Positions 36,571 to 48,604 of a stretch of 64,000 nt of DNA are shown here, one piece after another. The translations under genes and the position numbers were made by a program. The DNA is from Baylisascaris procyonis (lineage: Eukaryota > Nematoda > Chromadorea > Rhabditida > Ascarididae), in the NCBI GenBank assembly GCA_037389465.1, contig JAZARR010000102.1, positions 1 through 64,000 on the forward strand, given 5' to 3'. Each line of letters begins with the position of its first letter. Positions within the stretch are counted from its first letter, which is position 1. A model generated the notes under the pieces. It was given only the letters and a program-made list of their open reading frames with translations, searched no databases and was not told the origin of the DNA.

Positions 36571-36888
36571 TTACTTATGGTCTTTCACACCAGAAATTGA
36601 TGTGATTGTGGCAGAATGATAACTCTGAGACACCCTGCGATGAATGCGCTCGCGATAATGTGAGAGTGGGTTCTCTGAAGAAGGCTGTACTGGTTGCACG
36701 CAGAATTGCAGCAACTTCTGACGGTATATGCGATCGTGAGGAAAATCAAGATAGCCTCCGAATGGCGCTTCTTCAGCACCAGTAGACTGATCAGACGCAA
36801 ATAATTTGAAGCCACAACAGAGATGTGATTGTTGGCAAATTGCTTCTACAATGAAAGTGCATACTAGAGTAGATGCAATAGATAACAT
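36571..36888 (-). CDS. Candidate single-exon small secreted protein
   Basis: A 105-codon frame starting six bases after CTCCGTTAGCAG, a possible trans-splice acceptor. The N-terminus is a credible signal peptide (MLSIASTLVCTFIVEA), followed by a hydrophilic chain with four cysteines (SHLCCGFKLFASDQSTGAEE, QFCVQP), several dibasic or basic sites and a Ser/His-rich end. A second minus frame overlaps (36585-36815), so frame choice rests on composition. No family recognised. Confidence 0.33.
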   Translation of the reverse strand: MLSIASTLVCTFIVEAICQQSHLCCGFKLFASDQSTGAEEAPFGGYLDFPHDRIYRQKLLQFCVQPVQPSSENPLSHYRERIHRRVSQSYHSATITSISGVKDHK

Positions 36889-36899
36889 GCAACGCTGCT

Positions 36900-38812
36900 A
36901 ACGGAGCAGAGAAGCAAATGCAGAAACGACAGTTCTTCTTAAGCGTGGGTAGCCCGTTACGGTACAAGTGTTTAAACATGGTGGCACAGCATCGAGCACT
37001 TTTCTCGTGTAATGAAGGAGAATCACCTGCTTATTGAAAAATCTTAAAGCTCTACAATCCATCAACATCTTGCTCGTTTGCAGGGCATCGTCGAGACGGT
37101 CGTTGAAACTCTGATCTGAATTCGACTAGCAGAGTTGAATTTTTGCATTCGCAGGGAAAGCCACCATATAGGTTCAATATTAGATTGATCACCACTGGAT
37201 GCGACACAGACACTAGAGACAAATATATATGAATGTTCACCTAGCGCAGAGATATGTGGTTGATAATGGAAAGACTCTTTGGTGACGAGCAATCGAAATC
37301 TAATTTTTAGAAAGGTCGTGAAGGAGGGAACTAAGTGACGCAAAGATTCATGAAATAACTCAGCCGCATTCACTAATCAACGATGCTGCATTGATTCTTC
37401 AAACCACTCCTGCATCGAAAATCCGGTTTTTATGAAGGATCTGAACGCAGCTAGTTGTGCGCTAAAGGGTTGAATATAATCTTCAAGTTCAGAGTAGTCG
37501 AGCGCTGATAAGCCTCAAGTTTGGTGGCATCTAGGATGTATTTATCCATTGCGTATTGCTGATGCAACCTGAAGGCGCCTCACATCTCTTCTACGAATGG
37601 ATCGTGGATCGAGCGAGTTACACTTCAAGCATCTCAATGCAATGAGCGATGGGATACTATAAGTTCGGTCAGGTGGTTGAAAATGATATGGCCGGTGGCG
37701 GCGGTGGTCCGCAATACCAAGCAGCGTTGAAACTGGAAGATGAACTCGAAATGGCAGTCTGTCAGTAGCCGAAACAGATGAATTACGTTTATTCATAAAA
37801 GGCAGCCCAAAGCATACGACAATTTCATAAATATGTGGCACTATTTGCATATATGTGGATGAAAGATAACATCTTCATATAAACTCTGAGGAAGACTTCA
37901 ATGCATGACATGCATACAAATGATAACTCATTACAGTTGCTCGAAGTAAAAGAAAGGCACCTATCGATGAAGCAAATAAAGGAACTGGCTGCTAAGCGGT
38001 TCTATATCAAAACTGACCGTGCAATATTCGATTAAAAAAAACGCGAACTATAAAAATCCACAAAAACGATAACTATCCAATGTATCGTTTCGTAATTTCC
38101 ATTATAATGGAATAAGTTTGAATGAATTCGACATCAACAAATGAGATTTCAATCCTATCTTAGCAGTAATAATTACAATTCAAAGAAGCACTTATCCCAG
38201 TCGGTTTTATAAGCAAAGCAAAAGGCTCATGGAAATACTGCCAATAATGCCAGCAATTTTCGCATATAAACTTTTTTGAATTATAATTGTGAAACTCATA
38301 GGACGTGCACTGATCCACATATCACAGCGTCATAGGTGGCTTAGAAATTAAATTCACTTTCATTGGAGGTCAGAAATGTTATTCACGCTAAATAAAACGA
38401 CAAAAAGCTTCACTTGATGAGTGACTTTCATCTAATGTTGATTACACGATGAAAATGTCGAATGTTCGGACCGCATGTGATAGATGTCATCATGTCGATT
38501 CAACTCGGTCATCCCTGAAAGTTAAAGCAACTTTCGTTCCATAGCGTATGAAAAGCTTCCGCTCGTAGCCTTCAGAATCCTTTTTTCCTTCCCTCCCATT
38601 CGCCGTCAAGATGCTTGGAATAAGGGAGTTCTAGTATGTTCTCGCAAATTTTAAGGGACATTTTCTTTGTGCTCTCACAGGAAGTCCTGCTATGAAATGT
38701 CCAGAAGCGACAGATAATCTCCTTTTCTCCTGTATTCCCCGCATACAGAGGACTTTAAATCGGCCACGTGACCGTCATAATCCATTTTCAGCTGAAGAGT
38801 TACACTGTTGGA
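36900..38812. other. Stretch with overlapping frames, no supported gene
   Basis: Frames at 37052-37240, 37062-37373 and 37542-37850 (minus) overlap. A 39-codon plus-strand frame at about 37647-37766 reads Gly-rich. None joins into a gene. Confidence 0.4.
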
Positions 38813-39027
38813 TCATTCCGAGCCAACCTTTCGTGCTAGGGAACTACAGGCATTACAGAATACGTCAGCCGGAATTGCAAATGATATGTCATGTGCATAT
38901 GAAAGAGAGCTGAAAACGTGTAGTATTTCATGCTCAGGGAAGCAGAAAGCACCACGGTACTCTGTCGAAGAAGAAGATTTCTTTTTTAATCGTTTAGAAA
39001 CTTCGACGATATCGAGAAATAGGGAAA
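38813..39027 (-). CDS. Possible terminal exon of an unrecognised gene
   Basis: Acceptor TTTTTGCTCTTAG opens a frame in phase 1 of about 70 codons with good composition (SLFLDIVEVSKRLKKKSSSS, TEYRGAFCFPEHEILHVFSS) and two close cysteines near the end (FCNAC). A plus-strand frame (38808-39302, 164 codons) overlaps, so the strand is uncertain. Confidence 0.22.
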
Positions 39028-39587
39028 CTAAGAGCAAAAAGTGCTATTTCAGCTACTTGAGCCATTGTCTTAAGCAGCCTGTATATGGACGTCCTTTATG
39101 CATCCGAATAATTCCATTTTATAACGGTCTCTATGATGTGATCGACGGCAACTCCATACAGTGGTTCTCCTCGTCTGTCGTTCACAGGTCGTCCACGAAT
39201 TTCACGTCTCTTGTTTTACAAAGAGAAACTATAGCAACAATTAGAGAATGCACTATACGTCTTTTGTGGGGAAAACATTGGAAAAAAAGGAGGCAATGTT
39301 GACCAGAGCAGAGTCAAGCAGTAATACGTATTACATTGGCAATTTTTTCGTGGCAGCGGAATGGAATTTTTTGCTCCAGTACAAAAACTTTACATGAAGT
39401 GCAAGAAATTTCATTCTCAACCGGCAATTTTGTCCACGGCCCACATCAACTGAACGACGGAGGCGTAATCAGGTTTTGTAGAACTAAACTGCTGGTAATA
39501 ATTCTATGGCATTAAGTAGGAAACAATTTAGACGTTACAAAGTGAACCATTTCTAAATTTCAAAACAGCAGGAAGTAACTTACAGGT

Positions 39588-40630
39588 TTATTTTCCAAAC
39601 CACCCGCCGCAACAGCAGCAGCAACAGCAGCATCCGCCAAAAGGAAATCCACCGAACCCGAAGCCACCAAAACCAAATGAATAGCCGCCAAAACCAAATG
39701 GAGCGCCGAATCCAAAAAAACGCTTGAAACGAGCACTGAAAATGGCTCCTGATGTAATTCATCTGATCTGTTCCCGCTCGGATTCGTTGACAAAGGCCGA
39801 CTTGAAGATGTTATGAGATGTTATATGAGAACCCCGTCGTTTTTCGACCACAACCAGCTTTCTTTTCATACAACAGCACAGTGGAACGTTTGGCCTCATA
39901 TCGGTGATGCAATTCTCCCTTTGTTATCATAAGGTTGACGAGATCTCTAGTTTATGCCAACCCTCAGGCTAATCCGCAATCAAAAACACAGGAATGGGGA
40001 GAATAACTTTCAAGGGAGTGAAGAATTGTTAGAGGAACGCCTTAAATGCTTTCTGAGACCATTTTTATGCGACATTCCAAGGTTTTGAATGCGCCGAGCG
40101 TAATTCCTTCTCAATGAAAAATCTGAAATTTGATCTGCTTCTGCTTCAACGCGATCGTGGGAGCTTCTAGTTCCACTCAAAAACTTCGATTTTCTTATAA
40201 ATTTTGTCTTTACGCATCATACTATGTAAACTGCAGGAACTTACGATGCGCTCAGAGCTGAAAAGTCGGAACCGCTTCTTTGTCACCATAGTGAATCCTA
40301 TATCCAATCCATCATCAGATGCGATCACTTACCTCCTCAAACCTCCAGAATGTCATAATCGGCTGCATCCGTAAGCGACAACTGGCAGGAAAAAAACGAA
40401 TTCTATAGCATATTTATAAGCGCAATTTTGCAAGTCCATGTAAGAGGATATGTTTTGTCCTCTTTGAATGCAAGAGGCTAAACTCACAATTACACCGATG
40501 ATATGATGTCAAAAGCAACTAACTTTATATCTGTTTCGTTGTTGGCCACTTCAACGAGATCACTGGAGAGAGCCGCCTTACACAGTAGTATCGATATAAA
40601 GAAGGCACTGAGCATTTTCGTTGAATACAT
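39588..40630 (-). CDS. Gly/Phe-rich precursor ending in eight consecutive cysteines (cluster member 3)
   Basis: Exon 1, complement(40524-40630), encodes MYSTKMLSAFFISILLCKAA as signal peptide and an acidic spacer (VEVANNETDI), with donor GTTAGT in phase 2. Exon 2, complement(39588-39735), follows CCATTTTCAG and reads Ala-Arg-Phe-Lys-Arg, then a Gly/Phe peptide (FFGFGAPFGFGGYSFGFGG), eight Cys in a row, and the C-terminus GGWFGK. The precursor is 84 residues. Lys-Arg marks the cleavage site, and the final Gly-Lys is a classic signal for trimming and amidation, leaving a Trp-Phe-amide. The Gly/aromatic composition and GGW end resemble nematode YGGW-amide-related peptides; the Cys run is not usual for them. 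A poly(A) signal overlaps the stop codon. Sequence between the exons (40255-40375) shows extra splice-like sites, but they do not keep the frame. Confidence 0.75.
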
Positions 40631-40650
40631 TTTTTGGCAAACGGATCGCT
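40631..40650 (-). promoter_or_regulatory. Probable spliced-leader acceptor of the eight-Cys peptide gene
   Basis: ATATTTTGCAG ends 18 bases before the ATG on the minus strand; it has a good pyrimidine-rich acceptor and no coding sequence upstream. Confidence 0.55.
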
Positions 40651-40768
40651 GCAAAATATTGCTTCCAAGTAACAACCACAGTGATTCTCATATTTATACA
40701 AGAGAGATGTGAAATTTGCCTACTAGAGTGCATTATTCTAGAGAAACATAAAAATACATAATTAAAGA

Positions 40769-40772
<4 letters not shown>

Positions 40773-40847
<75 letters not shown>

Positions 40848-40848
40848 C
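40773..40848. repeat. (TA)n microsatellite
   Basis: About 75 bases of alternating T and A with one G interruption near the right end; it lies about 140 bases upstream of the eight-Cys peptide gene. Confidence 0.95.
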
Positions 40849-41416
40849 ATTCCTTCGCTGCGAGCTCTCTATAAAAGATAACTATTGCAGACTTAGGCTC
40901 AGCGATAAACCCTTCAGGTAAGAGGGGTTTCCTTAATGCCGATCTCATTGCCGGCCTTGCAGTTACCACCTTAACGACGTTGCATTTGATGATTTTCCGT
41001 TAAGGCAGATGTTAGACAAGAGGACATTTGAAATTTTACAGTATGACGTAAGAGGAGCATTTCACGTTTCCCGCACTTCGTTGCAAATTATTCCTGCACG
41101 CTTAGGTCATACCATCAGGGCAATTCGCCAACCGTCGATTATCCATCTGGCGGATCAACCGGCGGGAAGGAAACTATAGAGGTGTGCGGTTACCCACTGC
41201 TATTTTACAGGATGCTGCAGGAAATTTGCGCAGTTAATACTGAAATTGAATGGTCATTTCCAAGCAAGTAAACAGGAGTGTCAGTTCAGACGATATGAGC
41301 TTTCTATCATGCTCAATGGAGCAATCACTTTGACTGACCATTAGCTCAAAGCAAAATTTGCATAATAAAACACGTCCTATTAACCTATACACTCTAACGT
41401 ATAAATGTCAAAAGCT

Positions 41417-41623
41417 TCATTTTTCTCCAGCTATACTGTCGAAAATAAATGCAGGCCTTTTTCCAATTTTAAGTGCCTCTAATTCCTTCACAATGAATGG
41501 GTCAGTTCCATTCACGGTAGCCATAAAGCCTGCGCAGGCGTTGCGCCAATCAACTATTAGTGATTGTAGAGTTGGATCTATTGCGACGCCCGAACAGAAG
41601 CACAGATAGACGCATATGTACAT
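41417..41623 (-). CDS. Candidate small secreted protein
   Basis: A 68-codon frame whose ATG directly abuts the acceptor CATTTCCGCAG, as in other trans-spliced genes of this window. A short hydrophobic N-terminus (MYICVYLCFCSGVAI) precedes a well-composed chain (DPTLQSLIVDWRNACAGFMA, NGTDPFIVKELEALKIGKRP) with an Asn-Gly-Thr site. It is not recognised. The same acceptor could instead serve an internal exon of a longer gene, with a possible upstream exon at 42117-42311 (minus). Confidence 0.4.
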   Translation of the reverse strand: MYICVYLCFCSGVAIDPTLQSLIVDWRNACAGFMATVNGTDPFIVKELEALKIGKRPAFIFDSIAGEK

Positions 41624-44600
41624 CTGCGGAAATGATGTCACAATGCAGGATCTTTCGGCGAACAGCCCGACTCAGGGATACCCAAACATATATGCGAATG
41701 GGCGTGTCGTTGTAGTTAAGGATTTTCGCAAGATGCAAGAGAGCGCTGGAATTCGAATTTGCTAAGATCAGAATTACTTGCGATTTGACCCCGTGGTTTT
41801 TGACTGTTTTTACAAGTTGGCCTCACGAAAAGAGTTGGACATCGGTGTCACATATAAAGTTCATGAAGCTGAAGCTATATTTGCGAGGTGCTGGTAGGAA
41901 CAGTGCTAACGGTTTGATACATCATGCTTCATGCTGTAACTTCAGCTATCTTTCGACGAAAGCCAAAGACATTCGCATGGGTCTAAAATTTACGAGCATT
42001 TTATGTCGATGAGATTTTCATCTTGCACTGCCCGATCCACAAAAAAACATTTTTCGATGATCTGAAGGACCTGTTCCCCATTTCAATAGCACCTAGATCA
42101 TTTTGCAGACTCATTTTCATTTTTTCACGGCGATTAAGGGATTTTTTTGGCGAGGTGAGGGTAATAGAGAAGCGGATTTTGTGGTAGCACGCTCATCAGG
42201 TGTCTCTTGCTCATCTGGCCATTTTAAGCCCGTGAATGCAACGCAGTTTGCGGGCGCGATGTGCGTACCAGTGCTAGTTTCAGAATGTAAAGTAGAACTT
42301 GAAAAAGTCATGTATCTATCTGCATCACATTAAAGAACAGAGTACAACAAACTGACTAGCTGCGCAATATTTGATCTGCATAAGTGTGACTTTATTTTTC
42401 CTACATGCCTCTTAGGTTTGAAAGACGACACCGAATTGACTACTAGCACTTCTTTTGCTGAAATTCTGCCGCGGTTGTTCGCTTACTCGCTGAGGAATTG
42501 GAAAAAATATTCAAGAATGCAGAAATCACTCAACAATTCGCATCCTTCGCTACAGCCATGTACCGTCCTACCTGGTTACCTCCTAGGGTGAGCGGGGGCT
42601 TCATATCTCATCTGCTTCTCTGAGGGGGATATCCTCCTTATTTTCAAAAAGCCAAATAGAAGGGAATGAATCCGTTCTCATGAAACTCTGTTCCGCACGG
42701 AGGAACTCGACCGCATGCACATCACAACCAGAATTGATGAAAGTACGCTTCATATTCTAAGTTTCCTTAGTGAAAAATATCGACAGTCGCATGGAATAGT
42801 GAACAAGGATTTCTAAAATGTTCGTGTAAGCAAGGAACGCCTGTTTTGACAATAGTGATGCGACCTTGTTTGCATCGACAAGCATTGGTGCTGCCCATGA
42901 TTTCGACAAACTCCATGCACAATGCGTCCACAGTCTTTGTTGAGCACGTTTGCGTAACCTTGTACACTAGGGGAAGAGTGCAACGCAAAGTTTTCCTTCA
43001 TTCATTCGTTTATATATCCATTTTTTCACTATAACTTGTATTATTTGCAAGTTTTATGAGAATTTCTTTCGACTGTAACGATTGCTGAATACACTTCTTA
43101 CATCAGTACTATTCAACGTCCGCAGCAATAAGGGATCAGTTCTAGAAGTTGTTTTCTTTCGACGTATTGGATTTATAAAGGCGGCAAATAAATAAGTTTG
43201 ATTGAGATTACAATATTTCCTTCGTTTAGAATTTTGGAGCGATATTTCTGAAGTAATGGAAGGTAAAGTGACTGCTACTAAGCACGCGCATATTACTTCG
43301 AAGGTCTTAATGTTCAAACTCGATCGAAACATTCCATTGCGTTTAGCCACGGAAGCTATTACTATTATTGAAAAAATTCTTGAGATGCGGAATTATTTTT
43401 GTCGCAGCCGACTAGATCATTGAGTTTCATATGAAATGCGACCATATGAGTGCAGAGGACTATAAATGAAAGTAACTAAAGTCAACCGCTTCAGTTATAC
43501 AACTTAAAAAGATCAGAGCAACATGCATGCGAAAAAAAAACATTGCTGCATAGAAGCGTTGACATATTCTGCTTAACAATTTCAGGTTTCATAATGAGTC
43601 AAAAGCATGTTAGGCAAAATGTTTCATATGTATGATACTTAGTTCGGCGAATAACTATTGTGTTGAGTATTTATGTTAAGCATATTCGGAGAATGTACTT
43701 CCTATTTACCAAATATTCACTAAACGATCGAAGATCAGTCATCCATTCACCTCACGAAGGGCTTCACTGAAGCCATGCTATATGCTGTATGACAGAGAAG
43801 AGGATTCCTACTTGCCCTTCACTTAGCTACACGTTTAAGCTGTCCAATGATTAAGCTCAGCAAGTGAGGCGATTCGGTGGCATACATCGAAGTGAATTCA
43901 ACGAAAATTTGGCGTTAATGTTGGAAGGATCTGCTACATACGGGACTGGTTGGGATAATTCGAGATTCTGCTTTGTGCGTGCTTCCACGAGCAACCTGAT
44001 AGCTAGTATCTTCTGGATCGGCAGAAATTTTCAGATCGTTCTCAGAAAGGACATCGAGGAATGCCTCAAAAAGCTTTGAAATCCTGAAGATCTATTTAAG
44101 AGGAAACGCTTCAAAAAATTTTTCAACAGCACGAAAATCTGAACAAATGTCTCTATTAAATTTGCAAGAATTCTTTGCTCGCACTGAAGGTATTTTGTTG
44201 AGAAGTTCATTTTTACAAGCAACAGCACTCAACGCGGCTGCGATTTACATCTTGAATGACCCTAATTGAGTTTGAACACAGGCGGTTTTTGAACAACTTT
44301 TATTCGCATTTCAATTTCCTGATGTTGGAAAACACGCGTTCACGTATGGGAGAAACATAAATGAAAATATGCAGTCGACTGACATGAACACAGCAAAAAT
44401 TATGCCAACAGAGCCTCAAAAGTAGTAACTATCGTGAACAATAAAAGATTCAGTGCGTCGCTTGTCTATGTGCAAAGTCCTTGCTCTGTGCGCTCGGGCA
44501 CCTAAGAAATTCTTCTTTCATCGAAGACGTCGGATGCGTCATGGAATCTGATAGTGGTATGGTGCCACTTGCATAATTTCACGGGAGACTGTGATTTGGT

Positions 44601-47600
44601 TCTTGCATGGCATTAACAGGCCATTGTGCGGCACAAATCCTCTGCAGATGTCACTGCAATAACCTTATCCTTGCGACCCATCGGCTCGACTACACAGAAA
44701 CATATATACGACATAATCGAGAGTCAGACATTCAACAGTTGTTAAGCCATGCACCACTTATGTTGAGCCCTCATTTACAACAGCAGCTCCAGTATGGTTT
44801 AACAGGCTGTTGGAGCTACCCTTACAGATAATGAACCGATATATGTGATAGTGTGCTGTCTGCATAAGAATACCTTTAAAATGTAGGAAAAAGCAGTCAA
44901 GCACTTCATCCCCATGGAGAAGCGTCTTTTTTATTGTGCTCAATCGAAAGATTCTAAGGCTATATAGGTCGCAAAACTCCTCGATCTGCGACGGCGACAA
45001 TGACATCTGATATATCAGTGGCGATAATGGCACGCCAGAAAACAGCAGGGGAAAGGTCGAAGAGTTTAAGAGCTATTTCTCACTGCTGTCCAAAGGGAAC
45101 AATAGGACTTCAAAGAAATTTGCCTCCAGCTACCTCTGCGGCGGTTTTCTAAACAGTTCTATGAGATAAACCCAGAGAAACGATGCTATACTGCCCCACC
45201 CAATTTCTCTTTATTTCTATATTATAGAATGCCAGATTTCTCCGTGCACATTAACGCTTTCTCCACCGCTTCGAGGATCTCTAAAATACCTAGGTGCTCT
45301 ACTATGGACTTTCCACTGTTATATATTTGCACCGATGACATCATTGGCTTATGCTTGCAAATAAAAGTGCGCGGGTGAACATACCATTCGCTAAACAGCC
45401 CTTAAGTCGGCGCCGTTTGATCCGTAAACTGTTCACAACGTGGCTTCGGACTCATCAATGACTGTTGCGTTCGAGCAAAGAGTAACCGTTCACTAAAAAG
45501 CGTCTTTGCAATAAATTTCGAAAGCCATCAAGTGCTTGATGATGGATAATAAATCAGTTGATTGTGAAATGTTCGTAATGCTTCCAAACGATCAAAAATT
45601 TTGCGAACATGGCAGTCCAACAAAGGGAGCGACATTTACTTCCTTGTATGTTGCTAATATTTTGCTTTGCCTCTTGCTCCACAATGACTGCGCTCAGGTT
45701 GTGGTTGTTTATGCAGTGACAATCATACACATAGTATGTACAGTTCATTCGTATATGCAACAAAGAATGAATTGTATATATTTATATAGAAACTTATAAA
45801 TATTATATTGAATATATCGAATAAACATAAGTACGAAATGATATGAATAAATGAATTGAAGATTAAATCGAACATCTTGCGGGAAGGGACAGAGGAAGGA
45901 AAGATGAAATGCAGACATCAATACAATGAGTCGAAAAGTAAGAGGGCGAAAACCTATTTTCTTTGTTTGCTTTATTTGCCTTATATACTTCAAAAATTTC
46001 CTACGCCAGACCTTGTAGCGGCTAAAACTACGCAGGGGAATGTAATATGAATCATCAGACCCAAAGGTGTCTGAAAATGACAGGAAATTTAGAACTTCCT
46101 GTAACGTGAATCAGTATTATTGTGCATGGTGCTTTAATTTGAGTCGTAAAGGCTTCAGCCAGCTTATTCCATTTTATTGCGAACGCTCCGGAATTCTCTG
46201 TCAAATATGGGATGACACTTGGAAAAAGTTGATGAGCTCAAAATTTTTGGCCAGAAGCTGTAATTGCTTAAAAAGTGACAACATACGAAATTATTCTCAT
46301 CGGGAATTTTCAACAAAACATCTTTCTGAGCGCAATCACCGACGTTGCATTAAACAGGATCAAGCGAAGTGCGAAGTAAGACATGCTACTTTAGGAAATG
46401 GCAAGCCTCATCACAAAGACTCTTCCACGAGTCAAATAACACAGTTAGAAAAATTGATTATGAGCATTGTTTTCTAAACATTCGTGTTCTCAAACCTCAT
46501 CACGATCGCCTTTACCTCCACGCGCCCACCTACCGTTTCGTCCTGAAACACCGGTGTAAATACGTCTTCCTCTTGTCCTTGGTGTTTTGATAATCGGCGT
46601 CTTGGTGACTGGCCCCAAACAGGAAGCATTTTGCACTAGATGGCCATGCAATCATGACATTGCCATCACGAATTCACCCTCTTCGACCACATACACTAAC
46701 TCATCTCCAACTCCATTTGCCTCGCCACTTCTTCAACGGCGGCACTTCATTCGATGTATAAGGTGACGATAATTTCAAAGTGTGTATATGAGAACTAGTA
46801 ATCATAAAAAATTGTTTATTTTCATAACAGCTGAGGTAAAATATCACAAATTAATGCAGAATTATTCCACAACGCCGAGTATAACATGTCCTTATGTTTT
46901 GAACTGATGTAGTCCTTGGAATAAAGTGATTAATGTGAGAATAGACTCCAGCTAACGTAGAGTTGATGGACAGCCTTATGACTGGCTCATCGTCACTGAA
47001 GGGGTGCTTGTTGGGGGAGCGTGTTTCGCTGAACTACTGCAGGGCGGAAACAAAATTTTTTTTTCCGCAAACAGTTTTTTTCCACAACTTTTTTCCCGCA
47101 AACCCTTTGCAGTACTTATTCAGTTATGCGCATACAACCTGTGCAGCGCGCAACGAAAAACAAAATGGAATTCGATTCGAATACATGCTCTGCTATGCCG
47201 AAGAACCCCTAAGTTTGAGGTCCAAATTTCATAAGCAAACTCATTGGTGTTCAAACAGGCCGAATAACGGTAATGTACTTCTGCGAAAGAAGTTTGCAAA
47301 GGAAAGAAATGTAGCCCATTCGTATTTTCACTTCTTTTGCTTTATAGCATTCTCGTTCTCTTCTCCTTTGGAACTGGTCAAGTAAGTCATGCAGCAACCG
47401 TCATATTAATGTAGAAGGACGTTCTGCTGACTGCGGATGCCTTTAAGTGATAAAAAAATGGTTTTCCTACACAGCACAAAGAATATCGACTAGCTACTAA
47501 CAAATAAATGTTCGTAACAATTAGAACGTATATCACTTTCCATTGTGCAGCATTCATAAGAGTCACCTAAACATATGCGGTTCGCACAAGGCAGCATCTG

Positions 47601-47675
47601 AAGAATGCAAAGTAACGAAAACACCTTCCAATCGTTGCTTGCTTTATCCTTCCAAGCGATAAGATGCTCGCAGGA
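41624..47675. other. Long stretch without a supported gene
   Basis: Several frames were examined: 42117-42311 (minus, hydrophilic), 43054-43350 (minus, with a weak signal-like start and several basic sites), 46067-46477 (plus, 136 codons, GTG start, 10 Cys) and 46963-47385 (plus, 140 codons). None has matching splice or leader signals. A vestigial-looking exon start occurs at 46530-46542. No repeats of note. Confidence 0.4.
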
Positions 47676-48593
47676 TCATCTTCCAAAAGCGTATGGCCAA
47701 CCATAACCATAACCCCACGGCCATCCGAAGCCACCGTATCCCCAAGGCCCAAAATAGGAGTACGGCCAGCCGAATAGTCCAAATGGCCATCCCAGTCCAT
47801 ATCCAATCAAGCGACGAGGACGTTTCCTGAAACATTTAGAGACAAGTGAAGCGGGGACATAACATGGCACTTCTTCAGTGTGAGGATTGAGCAAGACCAA
47901 AGGGTTTCTAGCGCGCTTTGCTGGAATGGGTGAAATGAGCTTCATTCTACTTAACACAGACGCTTTAAAGAGGCATTCACCGATGGTGAAATATTGCAAA
48001 GAATTCTGTAGTTTTGAAAGCAGGGTTCTCACACCACATCGCAGCTGCCAACTCCTACCATTTTCAATCAAACGACGTTTCTAGGTCACGTTACCATTTT
48101 TATGATGGAACTGGAAAATGAGCTTGGCTTTACGCTGCAGCAGCTGTTACCACGCCACTCGTTATCCGGAAGTTCGATGTTGCGAGATGAAAAACGTGTA
48201 ATTGCGGTATGATCTGCGGGGGATAGACGAAACGAGTAGCATTAGCACCGAAAGAGTAATCTTTGGGGAACAGCAAGGCTCTTGAAAGAAGCCGAATATC
48301 TTCACCACAGGCTGTTGCAAGGGGGAAAATCACATCACAAAGGGATCTCCTCTAGGGTGCACATCTGTGCACTTGATTTCTGACAGCATAAATTGATTTT
48401 TGCTAATTGACTTTTATGTAGAAATGATCAGCGCAACCGGCTTCTGTAAGATGAAATACATTAAACAACTTTGAAGGGGTGCTTACCTTATGGCGGAATC
48501 GCCAAATTTGTCCAATTGGGCATCTTCAGAGAGTGTTGTTCCCAATAGAACCATAAAAGAGATCATCAGAGCGATTAAGTATTGATGCGTCAT
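47676..48593 (-). CDS. Gly/Trp/Tyr/Pro-rich neuropeptide-like precursor (cluster member 4)
   Basis: Exon 1, complement(48487-48593), encodes a signal peptide (MTHQYLIALMISFMVLLGTT) and an acidic spacer (SEDAQLDKFGDSAI), with donor GTAAGC in phase 2. Exon 2, complement(47676-47826), follows AATGTTTCAG and completes Arg-Lys-Arg-Pro-Arg-Arg, then a peptide of GW, GY, FGW and PW repeats (GYGLGWPFGLFGWPYSYFG and so on) ending PYAFGR. The precursor is 85 residues. The basic run is a strong convertase site, and the terminal Gly-Arg predicts a Phe-amide. Composition and size match nematode YARP/caenacin-type peptides, several of which in C. elegans are epidermal antimicrobial peptides induced by infection; a similar role here is inference. 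The intron (660 nt) contains another possible exon at 48130-48311. Confidence 0.88.
48130..48311 (-). CDS. Possible exon nested in the intron of the Gly/Trp peptide gene
   Basis: Acceptor TTCCCCTTGCAACAG opens a 60-codon frame in phase 1 with good composition (CGEDIRLLSRALLFPKDYSF, ATRFVYPPQIIPQLHVFHL) that ends in four alanines and a stop. The host gene's exon 1 ends in phase 2, so it is not simply an alternative exon of that gene. It may be chance or part of another minus-strand gene. Confidence 0.25.
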
Positions 48594-48604
48594 CGATTAT
48601 GACT
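48594..48604 (-). promoter_or_regulatory. Probable spliced-leader acceptor of the Gly/Trp peptide gene
   Basis: GAACGTTCAG on the minus strand ends nine bases before the ATG. Confidence 0.5.

Noticed and set aside
37647..37766. Short Gly-rich plus-strand frame (YYKFGQ... GGGGG)
   Set aside because: An in-frame stop precedes it closely and no acceptor or signal peptide exon could be joined.
40310..40372. Small exon between the two exons of the eight-Cys gene (CTGCCAG acceptor, GTAAGT donor)
   Set aside because: Including it shifts the final exon out of the Lys-Arg/Gly-rich frame, while direct joining keeps the phase-2 rule seen in all relatives.
46067..46477. A 136-codon plus frame with ten cysteines
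   Set aside because: Starts at GTG, has no acceptor or Met start, and no domain could be recognised.
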